Shown here: piece after piece, positions 17,413 through 26,692 of the stretch
Layout: every line of letters starts with the position of its first letter
Numbering within the stretch: position 1 is the first letter of the stretch
Origin: UBA4363 sp002393965
Lineage (GTDB): Bacteria > Bacteroidota > Bacteroidia > Bacteroidales > Paludibacteraceae
Assembly: GCA_946542925.1 (NCBI GenBank)
Contig: CAMNLA010000045.1
Span: 1-64,000 of the forward strand
DNA: 64,000 nt
Reading direction: 5' to 3'
Made by a program: the position numbers and the translations under genes
The notes under the pieces: model-generated
The model's database searches: none
The model's input: only the letters and a program-made list of their open reading frames with translations
Told to the model about the DNA's origin: nothing

Positions 17413-18240
17413 ATGCGCAGACGTCCCAATTGGAAAAACATCAGTTTCCTAGTGTTAGCTCTGACACTGGCGGTCTTATCCGTATTCCTTCTGATACGGA
17501 CAGACAGCAGCGAGAGAGAATCCGTTTGTCATGGCATCCATGTTTCCATCTGCGATACGCTGGATGAGCATTTCATATCCGAACAAGACGTACAGTCAGA
17601 TATCCTGAAAAAATATCCGAAGATAATCGGAATGCGTAAAAAAAACATCAATACGGCCGAGTTGGAGAGCCAGCTCGCCAAGAATCCTTTCATACGAAAG
17701 TCCGAATGTTACTTTGCTCCCTCCGGCAACCTCGCTGTCAAAATCTGGCAACGACTACCCATTCTTCGTGTATTTGGTAATGTGGAAGTTAATGCCGATA
17801 TTGCAGATACCATCAAATATCCCGTAAAGAAGTCACAAACAGACTACTACGTAGATGAAGAAGGGAAAAGATTTCCAACCTCTCCAAAGTACAACGCGCA
17901 AGTAATCATTGTAACAGGCAATCCTCCGACACAATTTGTATGCGAAAAACTGGTTCCATTGGTACGTCTGATTCGGGCTGACATCTTTTTGAGGGACGAA
18001 ATACAACAAATAGATGTATCACCTGAACTTAATATCATATTAATTCCAACGTATGGTGAGCATTCTATTATCTTTGGAAAGGCGGACAACTACGCTGAAA
18101 AGTTAGCAAAGCTGAAACTATTCTACGAGAAAGGGCTGAACGTAATCGGGTGGGGACGATATCAAAGCATCAACATCGATTACGAGAACCAAGTTGTCTG
18201 TACAAGAAAAGAAATCGAGAGAAACAAAACAAACCAATAA
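17413..18240 (+). CDS. ftsQ: Cell division protein FtsQ
   Basis: A bitopic divisome protein of 275 residues. It has a short basic cytoplasmic N-terminus (MRRRPNWKN), one transmembrane helix at about 10-28, then a periplasmic POTRA-like region and the FtsQ beta domain. The block DYYVDEEGKRFP is the typical D-x-x-G strand. Weak sequence similarity is normal in FtsQ; position between murC and ftsA makes the call firm. Confidence 0.9.
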   Translation: MRRRPNWKNISFLVLALTLAVLSVFLLIRTDSSERESVCHGIHVSICDTLDEHFISEQDVQSDILKKYPKIIGMRKKNINTAELESQLAKNPFIRKSECYFAPSGNLAVKIWQRLPILRVFGNVEVNADIADTIKYPVKKSQTDYYVDEEGKRFPTSPKYNAQVIIVTGNPPTQFVCEKLVPLVRLIRADIFLRDEIQQIDVSPELNIILIPTYGEHSIIFGKADNYAEKLAKLKLFYEKGLNVIGWGRYQSINIDYENQVVCTRKEIERNKTNQ

Positions 18241-18276
18241 AGAAGGACGTACCATTTCAAAAAAAGGAGAGCAGAG

Positions 18277-19725
18277 ATGAACAAAAATATCATCATCGCA
18301 TTAGACTTAGGCAGTTCAAAAATCAGTGCCATGATGGCACAAAGAACCGAGGACGGAAAATTAGAGATTCTGAATTGTCAAACCATTCATCATAAACCCA
18401 AGGACACTCCTATCAGAAACGGAGTCGTCAACAACAAAAGCATCGTCACATCGAATATACAGGAAATCATATCCCGACTTCGGAATCACGTATTGCTAAC
18501 AGGACGCAACATTACATCGGCATACATTGGCATAGGAGGTCGCACGCTGACGTCCAAGGTGTTCTGTGTGGAAAAAGAATATGAACAAGACACAGAACTG
18601 GATGAACAAGAGTTGAGAAACCTTGAGCAAATGGCAAAAGACCAGATGGAACAGAGAGGAAACATCATTTACGAGGTCATTCCTCAAGAGTTCAATCTTG
18701 ACGATGTAGAAATCGTCAACCCAGAAGGATGCACGGCACGCAAGGTAAAAGCAAGATTCCTGATAGTCAGCAGCAAGATAGCATTTGAAGAACGCATCAC
18801 ACCTGCTACATCCCGAGTCCCTCTGGCTCAACAGGGATGCGTGATAAGCGCAATTGCCGAAGCAAATTTCGTCATGACAGACCACGAAAAAGAGATGGGA
18901 TGTGCCATGATCAACTTTGGAGCCGAAACAACAAGTATAGTCGTCTATAAAAATGGTTTCATACGCCACGTAGCCGTTGTACCGTTCGGCAGCAACAGTA
19001 TTTCCGAAGACCTGACCACACTGCGCCTTACATCGAATCAGGCTGAGGAAATGAAACGCAAATTTGGATATGCCATGGTAGATTGTGTCCAGAAATCGAA
19101 AAAAATCACCATACAGCTTCCTGGACAAACTTCAATAGAGACAAATCAAATTGAAGTGGCAAAAATCATTCAGGCACGCATAGATGAAATCATGGATCAG
19201 GTATGCAAGGAGATCGACGAATCAGGCTTCTTCTCCGATCTATCAGATGGAATAGTCATAACCGGAGGCGGTTCCCAACTACATTCCATCGAGCAATTCG
19301 TCGCTTTCAAGACAGGCATGACAGTCCGCAAAGCAGACTTTCCCGAATTGGTTCAACCCAATGTCGATCCTCAATGGATACGACCGGAAAATTCCGTCCT
19401 TCTCGGACTATTATACAATGCAGAAACAGAGGACGACTGTACGACACCTAAAATTATTCCGCAAGAAGTTCCAGAATCACCCAAAGCAAAAGACGACCCT
19501 GGAGTAACGCAGATAGCTTCTCACACGTCTTCAACAGAAACAGATTCCTCTAATGGACATCATTCTGAACAAGAAAAAACAAATACAGACAACAGCGGAA
19601 GAAAAGGGAAAGGTCGATTAGGAAATTTATTCCAGAAAGCCAGTAAAAAAGCCGGGGCATTTGCCGAAGAATTTTTCTTTCAAGACACGGATGACCATTT
19701 CACCGACGATCAGAAAAATAAATAA
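18277..19725 (+). CDS. ftsA: Cell division protein FtsA
   Basis: An actin-like ATPase that anchors FtsZ to the membrane. The 482-residue protein has the phosphate 1 motif ALDLGSSKISAMM near residue 9, a 1C SHS2 domain at about 80-160, INFGAETTS as phosphate 2, and GIVITGGGSQLHSI in the adenosine motif. The C-terminus is longer than in E. coli FtsA: a polar linker (about 395-445) leads to a basic amphipathic stretch, GRLGNLFQKASKKAGAF, a likely membrane-targeting helix, followed by an acidic end. Confidence 0.96.
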   Translation: MNKNIIIALDLGSSKISAMMAQRTEDGKLEILNCQTIHHKPKDTPIRNGVVNNKSIVTSNIQEIISRLRNHVLLTGRNITSAYIGIGGRTLTSKVFCVEKEYEQDTELDEQELRNLEQMAKDQMEQRGNIIYEVIPQEFNLDDVEIVNPEGCTARKVKARFLIVSSKIAFEERITPATSRVPLAQQGCVISAIAEANFVMTDHEKEMGCAMINFGAETTSIVVYKNGFIRHVAVVPFGSNSISEDLTTLRLTSNQAEEMKRKFGYAMVDCVQKSKKITIQLPGQTSIETNQIEVAKIIQARIDEIMDQVCKEIDESGFFSDLSDGIVITGGGSQLHSIEQFVAFKTGMTVRKADFPELVQPNVDPQWIRPENSVLLGLLYNAETEDDCTTPKIIPQEVPESPKAKDDPGVTQIASHTSSTETDSSNGHHSEQEKTNTDNSGRKGKGRLGNLFQKASKKAGAFAEEFFFQDTDDHFTDDQKNK

Positions 19726-19764
19726 TCTGAAATTCATTTAGAAAAACAAAAAACAGATACTGCC

Positions 19765-21210
19765 ATGGAAGACTTTGAAATGAGCCACGAATTCGTTTCT
19801 GCGAATGAAACCAGAACAGATTCCACCACTAACAGTCAAAATGCAGAGATGCCTAAATTTATTCCTTTTGAGGAACCGTCTTCATTATCCTCCATTATAA
19901 AAGTAATTGGAGTTGGAGGAGGAGGTAGCAATTCTGTCAATCATATGTTTGACGAAAAAGTCGAGAAAGTCGATTTCATCATTTGCAATACTGACAGACA
20001 AGCGTTGGAATCTTCCCCTATACCCGATGAAAACAAAATTCTTTTAGGTCCCATCTGCTGTAAGGGATTAGGAGCTGGAGCAAGACCCGAAATTGCAGAA
20101 GAGGCAGCGCGAGAATCTCTGGAAACCGTAAAAAACTATCTCAGTCATAACACATCCATGGTGTTCATCACTGCAGGCATGGGGGGCGGCACCGGAACAG
20201 GAGCCGCTCCTATCATTGCCCAGTTGGCAAAAGAAATGGGAATACTCACCGTTGGAATCGTTACCATACCATTTTTATTCGAAGGGAAAGCTAAAATCCG
20301 ACAAGCATTGGAAGGAATCTCCAAATTAGAAAAAAACGTTGATGCCCTGTTAGTTATCAACAATGAACGTTTACGTGACATTTATCCGGATTTGGAAATT
20401 ACAGAAGCCTTCAACAAGGCTGACGACGTGGTAGCCAATGCTGCACGTGGCATTGCCGAAATCATCACTAAAACGGGAAAAATCAACGTTGACTTCCAAG
20501 ATATCACGACCATCATGAAAGACTCGGGAGTCGCTGTCATGAATACCGGATATTCAACAGGTGAGAACCGAATGCGCAAAGCCATTGACGATGCCATTAA
20601 CTCTCCGCTTCTGAAGGATAACGACATACATGGCGCAAAGCGCATTTTATTTGTATTCTACTGTCGCAGCGACTCTGGCCAAATCAAAATGGATGAAATA
20701 TCCGAAATCAATGATTTTATGGCAGAGAACGGCATCGCAGAGAAAGTCATCTGGGGATTATACTATGATGAGGAACTTGAGGAAAATCAAGTAAAAATCT
20801 CACTCATCGCCACTGGTTTCAAAGTGATGGACTTAGACCTTGGAAAAGAATGGCGGCGAGTGGGTGTAGAACCCGGTAATCTTTTCTCTGGTCAAACAAC
20901 ACCAACCGTCGGAATTAAGAACCAAGAGACGCAAACATTAACTGGAAGTTCCTCCTCTATACCAGAAACAGCCAAAGAAGGAATTGCTGTTCAAGCAAAC
21001 AATGAGAAAAAACAAACAGAAGATCGGTTCAATGAATTCTATGGCGATACCAAACAGGTGCAACAGGAAACCAGACAAGCCATCGAACAAAAGTTGGGAC
21101 AAACCGATGATGAGAACATCCTGAAAGAACTGGAAGATCAGCCTGCTATCGACCGACGTGGAAACATCACGCCAAAGCCATACAAACCTAACAATCACAA
21201 AAAGGATTGA
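19765..21210 (+). CDS. ftsZ: Cell division protein FtsZ
   Basis: The tubulin-like GTPase that forms the Z ring. The 481-residue protein has an N-terminal extension of about 43 residues before the first strand (IKVIGVGGGGSNSV), the tubulin signature GGGTGTG at 140-146, the T7 loop region NVDFQDITTIMKDSG, and a long polar linker after about residue 370. The C-terminal segment LEDQPAIDRRG before the basic end is the probable FtsA-binding tail. It closes the dcw run in the usual order. Confidence 0.97.
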   Translation: MEDFEMSHEFVSANETRTDSTTNSQNAEMPKFIPFEEPSSLSSIIKVIGVGGGGSNSVNHMFDEKVEKVDFIICNTDRQALESSPIPDENKILLGPICCKGLGAGARPEIAEEAARESLETVKNYLSHNTSMVFITAGMGGGTGTGAAPIIAQLAKEMGILTVGIVTIPFLFEGKAKIRQALEGISKLEKNVDALLVINNERLRDIYPDLEITEAFNKADDVVANAARGIAEIITKTGKINVDFQDITTIMKDSGVAVMNTGYSTGENRMRKAIDDAINSPLLKDNDIHGAKRILFVFYCRSDSGQIKMDEISEINDFMAENGIAEKVIWGLYYDEELEENQVKISLIATGFKVMDLDLGKEWRRVGVEPGNLFSGQTTPTVGIKNQETQTLTGSSSSIPETAKEGIAVQANNEKKQTEDRFNEFYGDTKQVQQETRQAIEQKLGQTDDENILKELEDQPAIDRRGNITPKPYKPNNHKKD

Positions 21211-21227
21211 GTCATAACATCTGACAT

Positions 21228-22139
21228 ATGCGTCCTCGGAACAAACAAACGACCCTTCGCGTTAGAGAATCCTGCATCCTGATGGATTTTCTGAGCAGAC
21301 ATTTTTCCGGCATGTCACGCACATCCATGAAAGGCTTGTTACGGAACGGAAACATTTGTGTAAATGGACATCCGGAAACAAAGTACAACTTGAGACTTGA
21401 TCCTGGTGATGTAGTATTATTGAATTCAGGAAATGTCAATTATGAGTTAAGGAGTTCCCATCTAAAACTACTCTATGAGGATGATTATCTGCTTGTCATT
21501 GACAAGAACGAAGGATTGTTGTCCGTCACTGCCTCAGCAACAAAAGAAGGACTTTCAGCATTCAGTATTCTGCTTAACTATCTTCAAAAAAAGGATCCCC
21601 AAGCGCGCCTCTACGTCGTCCACAGACTTGATAAAGCCACTTCGGGTGTGATGATGTTTGCAAAAACGCCAGAGATGCAACATTACCTGCGTGATCACTG
21701 GAAACAAGTCATATCCGAGCGGACCTATATGGCTCTTACAGAAGGATGCCCTGAGAAAAAGGAAGATACGATTGTTTCCTATCTTCACGAGAATCGTGCA
21801 CAAATAATGCTCTCCAGCCATCACGATGACGGGGGAAAACTATCTGTAACACATTACCGTGTCGTAAGGGAAAGCACACACTACTGTCTATTGAGAGTCA
21901 ATCTTGAAACAGGACGTAAAAATCAGATTCGCGTTCATCTGGCTGAAATTGGACATCCGATTGTTGGAGACAACAAATACGGAGCCTCAACCAATCCCAT
22001 TGGACGGCTTTGCCTTCATGCAAAGACCTTGGCATTCCGACACCCTGCCACAGAGTCAGATTTACGATTTGAAACTCCTGTTCCTCGCAAGTTTAATGCT
22101 TTGTTAATGAACGACGAAGAAGAACCCTCTCGTAGATAG
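21228..22139 (+). CDS. RluA-family 23S rRNA/tRNA pseudouridine synthase
   Basis: A pseudouridine synthase of 303 residues. An S4 RNA-binding domain lies at about 15-65 (MDFLSRHFSGMSRTSMKGLL then GNICVNG), followed by the catalytic domain with VHRLDKATSGVMMFAK, where D135 is the expected nucleophile, and RKNQIRVHLAEIGHPIVGDNKYG. The exact uridine target cannot be read from sequence. It starts 17 bp after ftsZ, so it may be transcribed with it, and ends at a strong terminator. Confidence 0.93.
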   Translation: MRPRNKQTTLRVRESCILMDFLSRHFSGMSRTSMKGLLRNGNICVNGHPETKYNLRLDPGDVVLLNSGNVNYELRSSHLKLLYEDDYLLVIDKNEGLLSVTASATKEGLSAFSILLNYLQKKDPQARLYVVHRLDKATSGVMMFAKTPEMQHYLRDHWKQVISERTYMALTEGCPEKKEDTIVSYLHENRAQIMLSSHHDDGGKLSVTHYRVVRESTHYCLLRVNLETGRKNQIRVHLAEIGHPIVGDNKYGASTNPIGRLCLHAKTLAFRHPATESDLRFETPVPRKFNALLMNDEEEPSRR

Positions 22140-22154
22140 AGACTTACTCCTTAA

Positions 22155-22203
22155 AAAATACAGGGGGACATTGAGAGTATTTCTCAACGTCCCCCTGTAT
22201 TTT
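22155..22203. terminator. Bidirectional intrinsic terminator
   Basis: AAAATACAGGGGGAC pairs perfectly with GTCCCCCTGTATTTT, and an inner TTGAGA/TCTCAA stem continues it. It separates the convergent rluA-type gene and lepA. Confidence 0.95.
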
Positions 22204-22213
22204 ATCTGAGAAG

Positions 22214-24031
22214 TTAATCATCTAACTTTAGAACAGCCAAAAATGCTTTCTGAGGAACTTCAACCGAACCTATCTGCTTCATACGTTTCTTTCCTTCCTT
22301 CTGTTTCTCCAAGAGTTTACGCTTTCGAGATATATCCCCACCATAACACTTTGCCGTTACATCCTTACGAACAGCCTTAATTGTTTCTCTAGCAATAATC
22401 TTCGCACCGATGGCAGCCTGAACCGCCACATCAAACTGCTGACGCGGTATCAGATCCTTCAATTTCAGACACATTTTCCGTCCGAGACTTTCCGAGTTGC
22501 TTCGGTGAATCAGCGAAGATAAGGCATCCACGGTTTCGCCATTTAATAAAATATCCAGTTTGATCAGATCACTCTTTCTATAATCAATGATATGATAGTC
22601 GAATGACGCATAACCCTTTGAAATACTTTTCAACTTGTCATAAAAGTCAAATACGATCTCCCCCAAAGGCATATCATAAACTAACTCAATACGATCTCCG
22701 GATATATAATTCTGTGTTATCAACTCTCCCCTCTTACCAAGACACAGAGTCATGATATTGCCAATGAATGCTGTTTTCGTAATAATGGATGCTCGTATAT
22801 ATGGTTCGTCAATATGATCAATCGTTGTCTGCTCAGGTAAGCCTGTAGGATTATGGACTTCCAACATCTCTCCTTTCTTCGTATAAACCTTATATTGCAC
22901 ATTCGGAACTGTTGTAATCACCTCCATACCGAATTCACGGTCAAGGCGTTCCTGAACAATCTCCATATGCAAAAGGCCCAGAAATCCACAACGAAAACCA
23001 AATCCCAAAGCGACAGATGATTCAGGTTCAAACGTCAGAGAAGCATCATTTAATTGTAACTTCTCTATCGAGGCACGAAGTGTCTCAAACTCACTTGTCT
23101 CGATTGGATAAACACCAGCATAGAGCATCGGTTTTACTTCCTCAAATCCTGCAATGGCTTCTTTACAAGGGTTCTCGACATGCGTAATCGTATCTCCGAC
23201 CTTCACTTCCCGGCTTGTCTTAATGCCAGAAATGATGTAACCTACGTTGCCTGCCGATAGTTCTTTCTGAGAATGCATATCAAGTTCGAGAATCCCGATT
23301 TCATCCGCATCATACTCTTTCCCTGTTGCAACAAACTTTACTCGGTCACCCGAATGCATTGTCCCATTTACGACTTTGAAATAAGCAATAATACCTCTGA
23401 ATGAGTTGAAAACAGAATCAAAGATCAGACATTGCAATGGACCTTGCGGATCTCCTTCTGGAGCAGGAACGTCTTCTACAATTCGACTCAGGATCTCACT
23501 CACTCCCATACCCGTCTTTCCGCTTGCGCGTATTATATCCTCCGGACGACAGCCCAACAACTCCACGATCTGATCTTCAACCTCATCAGGCATGGCACTG
23601 TCAACATCCATCTTATTCATCACAGGAATAATTTCCAAATCGTGTTCGAGTGCCATGTACAAATTCGAGATTGTCTGAGCCTGAATCCCCTGCGTTGCAT
23701 CGACAACCAACAAAGCCCCCTCACACGCAGCAATGCTTCGCGAAACCTCATAACTGAAATCAACGTGTCCGGGAGTATCTATCAAATTCAAAGTATATTC
23801 TCCCTTTTCTGCCTTCTCTCCGTCATATTTATAACGCATCTGGATAGCATGGCTCTTGATGGTGATGCCACGCTCACGCTCAAGATCCATATCATCCAAC
23901 ACCTGCGCCTGCATGTCCTTCTTTTGGACAGTGCCTGTCAGTTCCAAAAGTCGGTCACTCAATGTCGATTTGCCATGATCAATATGTGCTATGATGGCAA
24001 AATTTCGGATATGCTCGATCGACTGTTTCAT
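22214..24031 (-). CDS. lepA: Elongation factor 4 (LepA)
   Basis: A ribosome-associated translational GTPase of 605 residues, the usual length. G motifs: AHIDHGKST (G1, residues 15-23), RGITIKSHA (G2), DTPGHVDF (G3), MNKMDVD (G4) and SGKTGMG (G5). The LepA-specific C-terminal domain is present, ending in QKEGKKRMKQIGSVEVPQ. It runs convergent to the dcw operon. A TATCTTTG element lies 31 bp upstream of the start. Confidence 0.97.
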   Translation of the reverse strand: MKQSIEHIRNFAIIAHIDHGKSTLSDRLLELTGTVQKKDMQAQVLDDMDLERERGITIKSHAIQMRYKYDGEKAEKGEYTLNLIDTPGHVDFSYEVSRSIAACEGALLVVDATQGIQAQTISNLYMALEHDLEIIPVMNKMDVDSAMPDEVEDQIVELLGCRPEDIIRASGKTGMGVSEILSRIVEDVPAPEGDPQGPLQCLIFDSVFNSFRGIIAYFKVVNGTMHSGDRVKFVATGKEYDADEIGILELDMHSQKELSAGNVGYIISGIKTSREVKVGDTITHVENPCKEAIAGFEEVKPMLYAGVYPIETSEFETLRASIEKLQLNDASLTFEPESSVALGFGFRCGFLGLLHMEIVQERLDREFGMEVITTVPNVQYKVYTKKGEMLEVHNPTGLPEQTTIDHIDEPYIRASIITKTAFIGNIMTLCLGKRGELITQNYISGDRIELVYDMPLGEIVFDFYDKLKSISKGYASFDYHIIDYRKSDLIKLDILLNGETVDALSSLIHRSNSESLGRKMCLKLKDLIPRQQFDVAVQAAIGAKIIARETIKAVRKDVTAKCYGGDISRKRKLLEKQKEGKKRMKQIGSVEVPQKAFLAVLKLDD

Positions 24032-24061
24032 AATTTCTGATACATCATTTAATTAGCAGTA

Positions 24062-24069
24062 CAAAGATA
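24062..24069 (-). promoter_or_regulatory. lepA promoter, -7 element
   Basis: Minus-strand TATCTTTG matching TAnnTTTG. A TTTGG lies about 23 bases further upstream, slightly too far for an ideal -33 element. Confidence 0.6.
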
Positions 24070-24134
24070 CATCATTTTAGCCGATCACCATCCAAATGCC
24101 ATTGCGACACCAAACTAATTATGTTTCAATATTT

Positions 24135-24164
24135 TTTGAACTATGACAGAATTTACTATTTTTG
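24135..24164 (+). promoter_or_regulatory. Rubrerythrin promoter (-33 and -7)
   Basis: TTTG at 24135-24138 and TATTTTTG at 24157-24164 are 18 bp apart, a near-ideal Bacteroidetes promoter. The predicted leader to the ATG at 24233 is about 60 nt. Confidence 0.75.
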
Positions 24165-24232
24165 TATCTCTTGGAATATATTCTGATATATAATAGAACT
24201 ACAAATATCAATCAACACTAAATTCAATTAAA

Positions 24233-24784
24233 ATGAAAAAGAAATTCATCTGTACCGTTTGTGGTTATGTTCATGAAGGAAATGAACCACCAGCACAGTG
24301 TCCACAATGCAAACAACCAGCTTCAAAATTCAAAGAAGTAAAAGACGATGCCATTACTTATGCTACCGAACATGTCATTGGCGTCGCAAAGGACATAGAT
24401 CCTGAGATAAAAAAAGATCTCAATGCACATTTCATGGGAGAATGCTCTGAAGTCGGCATGTATCTTGCCATGAGTCGCCAAGCGGATCGTGAAGGCTATC
24501 CGGAGATTGCAGAAGCATTTAAACGATATGCATTCGAAGAAGCTGAACACGCCGCCAAATTTGCCGAACTTTTGGGAGATATCGTATGGGATACGAAAAC
24601 CAACTTGGAGAAGCGTATGATGGCAGAAGCCGGAGCTTGTGAAGACAAATTCCGTATTGCTAAAAATGCCAAAGCTCAGAATCTGGATGCCATTCATGAT
24701 ACTGTTCATGAGATGGCTAAGGACGAGGCACGACATGGACAAGGATTTGCAGGTCTCTTCAAACGCTATTTCTCGGAAAAATAA
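24233..24784 (+). CDS. Rubrerythrin with N-terminal rubredoxin domain
   Basis: A cytoplasmic peroxide-scavenging di-iron protein of 183 residues. The rubredoxin-like iron site comes first (C7-x2-C10 and C23-x2-C26), followed by a ferritin-like four-helix domain with ECSEVGMYLAMSRQA, FEEAEHAAKF and KDEARHGQGF supplying the E and E-x-x-H ligands. This is the reverse domain order to classical rubrerythrin (ferritin-like first) and matches reverse-type NADH peroxidase rubrerythrins of anaerobes. It has its own promoter and terminator, so it is probably monocistronic. Confidence 0.94.
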   Translation: MKKKFICTVCGYVHEGNEPPAQCPQCKQPASKFKEVKDDAITYATEHVIGVAKDIDPEIKKDLNAHFMGECSEVGMYLAMSRQADREGYPEIAEAFKRYAFEEAEHAAKFAELLGDIVWDTKTNLEKRMMAEAGACEDKFRIAKNAKAQNLDAIHDTVHEMAKDEARHGQGFAGLFKRYFSEK

Positions 24785-24800
24785 TTACTTTCCGAACACT

Positions 24801-24840
24801 AAAAGTCCGTCACACAAGATAAGCGTGACGGACTTTTTTT
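24801..24840 (+). terminator. Intrinsic terminator after rubrerythrin
   Basis: AGTCCGTCAC pairs with GTGACGGACT and is followed by seven T. Confidence 0.92.
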
Positions 24841-24874
24841 ACCTTTACCTCCCGTAAAACTCATTCTCATTCCA

Positions 24875-25525
24875 ATGAAAAAAGAACAAACCATCCTTTT
24901 ATCGTTTCTCCTGTTTCTTATTCCTGTTATCAATGTCTCAGCCCAAAACAAAGTACGCAAACTATGGATGGCACAAGTTGACTATCGACTCTCCTACACG
25001 GGATTCCCAGACGTACCATCCGAGTCCCTCCCCAAAACAGCTATGTTGGAGGTCAGAGGAAGCAATACTCGTCTCACAAAAAAAACTCCCCAGGAAACAA
25101 CCTATCTCATTGGCAACCGAGACAGCATGATGCTGCTGAACATGGCAGAAACCGAAACAGATCGCGTTGCTGTCCGTTGTGACAGTGTTGACATCATCTC
25201 TGCGCAAGCCGACATCCAGACAACGATAGAGACCAAATCCGAATTACGAACCATTTTAGGCTATCCATGTCACGGCTATCTCGTCACAATGATCGAGAAT
25301 GGCGACACATATACCGAGGAAATATGGGCTACTGACTATATCGGAGGAAAGGACGTCAATTTCTTTCTCTATCCTGACGTTCACGGCGTTATTCTGTACA
25401 GTCGGAGGACCATGCAGGAACAGACAGTAGAGATGAAGGCGGTCAAAGTAACAAACCGTACCGCTATCAATGCTGGTTCTTTCTCCGTGCCGATGGATTT
25501 TTCCGTCGAACCTTGTGGTAACTGA
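24875..25525 (+). CDS. Secreted protein of unknown function, DUF4412-like (tentative)
   Basis: I do not firmly recognise this 216-residue protein. It has a signal peptide (LLSFLLFLIPVINVSAQ, cleavage near residue 24) and no lipobox. The middle holds T-I-L-G-Y-P-C-H-G-Y followed by a short turn and EEIWATDY, the pattern of DUF4412/GLPGLI-like periplasmic proteins (I-x-G-Y-x-C-x-x-Y then E-x-W). Few other domains can be seen. A weak TACCTTTA at 24840-24847 could be its -7 element. The next gene begins 23 bp downstream and may be co-transcribed. Confidence 0.6.
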   Translation: MKKEQTILLSFLLFLIPVINVSAQNKVRKLWMAQVDYRLSYTGFPDVPSESLPKTAMLEVRGSNTRLTKKTPQETTYLIGNRDSMMLLNMAETETDRVAVRCDSVDIISAQADIQTTIETKSELRTILGYPCHGYLVTMIENGDTYTEEIWATDYIGGKDVNFFLYPDVHGVILYSRRTMQEQTVEMKAVKVTNRTAINAGSFSVPMDFSVEPCGN

Positions 25526-25548
25526 AATGATTCAAAATATGATTTTCT

Positions 25549-26607
25549 ATGATAACCTTAAAGCAGGAAGGGAATGAAGAGTTATTGAAACATATCACGA
25601 CTCTGTTTCTAAGCTCAAAACACACACCACTGAACCTTTATCACTACATATTTCAATGGACTGACTCTCTGACAGAAAACGATTGCATTGCCTGTTTCAA
25701 CTCTACTGTCATGGAATCTGAAGTCCTGAAAGCACTGTTGGTTAGGCATATTCCAACCGTTCTATTTGTCATGAATCGGTTTACCGATGAGAACAACATC
25801 CAGATTCAACACGCATTAAAAGAGAACAGGTTACTTATTGTCACACTACGTCGTAACGAACCGAAAGGAGAAGGTTATACTCCGATATTAAGGAATAAAT
25901 ACGTTATGACCCTTTGTCCGCATATCACCTGTGGATATATCAATAAAACAGGAAGTGTATTCCCCCTCCTAAAAGGGAAAAAAGAAGTCTGTCATCTCAT
26001 AAAAGAACCAATTGTATCAGAGGAGAAGATAGAGACCCCATCGAAACGATGGACCGTTTCAGAAGAAAAGACACTGCTTCGCATGTTCTATGCCGATATG
26101 GGGATCCATGCCATACACAAGGATTTGCAACGTTCTTATCTGTCTATTGACCAAAAGATCAGATCAATCACACAATCCGAAGATGTCATGAAAGGACGAT
26201 TATTTGAAGATTTCGTGTTAGATCAATTTGAAACTCAAAAGAAAGGGCTTTCTTTGGTGGAATGGAGAAGCGATAAATCCTGGAACGAGACCTACCCGGA
26301 AAGCAATCGATATCCGGACTTCGTGTTTCGGTATAAACAGAAAGAATTTGCTGTTGAATGCAAATGGCGGGAAAGAATTTACGACATTAGGAATGACTTG
26401 TTTCATAAAGAACAGATTTCTATATACCGCTCCTACTCTTTATCACGTAATATTCCAGTAACCATTGTACTTGGTATTGGCGGAGAACCCAGCTGGCCCG
26501 AAGTACTCTATTTGATTCCATTGAAACAACTCGATGAGATCCTGTCTGGGACTCTCTCTATCTCAAAAAAACGGACCACATCACTTGATATTTCTTCATT
26601 TCTATAA
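25549..26607 (+). CDS. DprA-like Rossmann domain fused to HTH and PD-(D/E)xK nuclease domain
   Basis: The 352-residue protein appears to have three parts. Residues about 10-145 resemble the DprA/Smf-like Rossmann proteins of Bacteroidetes: CIACFNSTVMESEVLKALL, ALKENRLLIV, an ILRNKYVM block and HITCGYINKTGSVF. Residues about 167-205 (WTVSEEKTLLRMFY to SYLSIDQKIRSI) look like a SANT/Myb-type helical DNA-binding unit. Residues about 211-352 form a restriction-endonuclease-like fold with E220 in GRLFEDFV, P256-D257 (YPDFVF) and E270-C-K272 as the D-x12-E-x-K active site, then IPVTIVLGIGGEPSWPEVLYLIPL. It may act on DNA; its biological role is unknown. No restriction-modification partner is nearby. 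Domain assignments are inferred from motifs. Confidence 0.62.
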   Translation: MITLKQEGNEELLKHITTLFLSSKHTPLNLYHYIFQWTDSLTENDCIACFNSTVMESEVLKALLVRHIPTVLFVMNRFTDENNIQIQHALKENRLLIVTLRRNEPKGEGYTPILRNKYVMTLCPHITCGYINKTGSVFPLLKGKKEVCHLIKEPIVSEEKIETPSKRWTVSEEKTLLRMFYADMGIHAIHKDLQRSYLSIDQKIRSITQSEDVMKGRLFEDFVLDQFETQKKGLSLVEWRSDKSWNETYPESNRYPDFVFRYKQKEFAVECKWRERIYDIRNDLFHKEQISIYRSYSLSRNIPVTIVLGIGGEPSWPEVLYLIPLKQLDEILSGTLSISKKRTTSLDISSFL

Positions 26608-26630
26608 AACATATATTTGCTCCGAAATAC

Positions 26631-26675
26631 AAATAAAGGGCTGCATCTTTACCTCGATGCAACCCCTTATTATTT
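26631..26675. terminator. Intrinsic terminator between convergent genes
   Basis: AAGGG-TGCATC pairs with GATGCA-CCCTT with small bulges, and is flanked by A- and T-rich ends. It separates the nuclease-fusion gene from nhaD. Confidence 0.75.
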
Positions 26676-26692
26676 ACGGTTTACATTCAATA

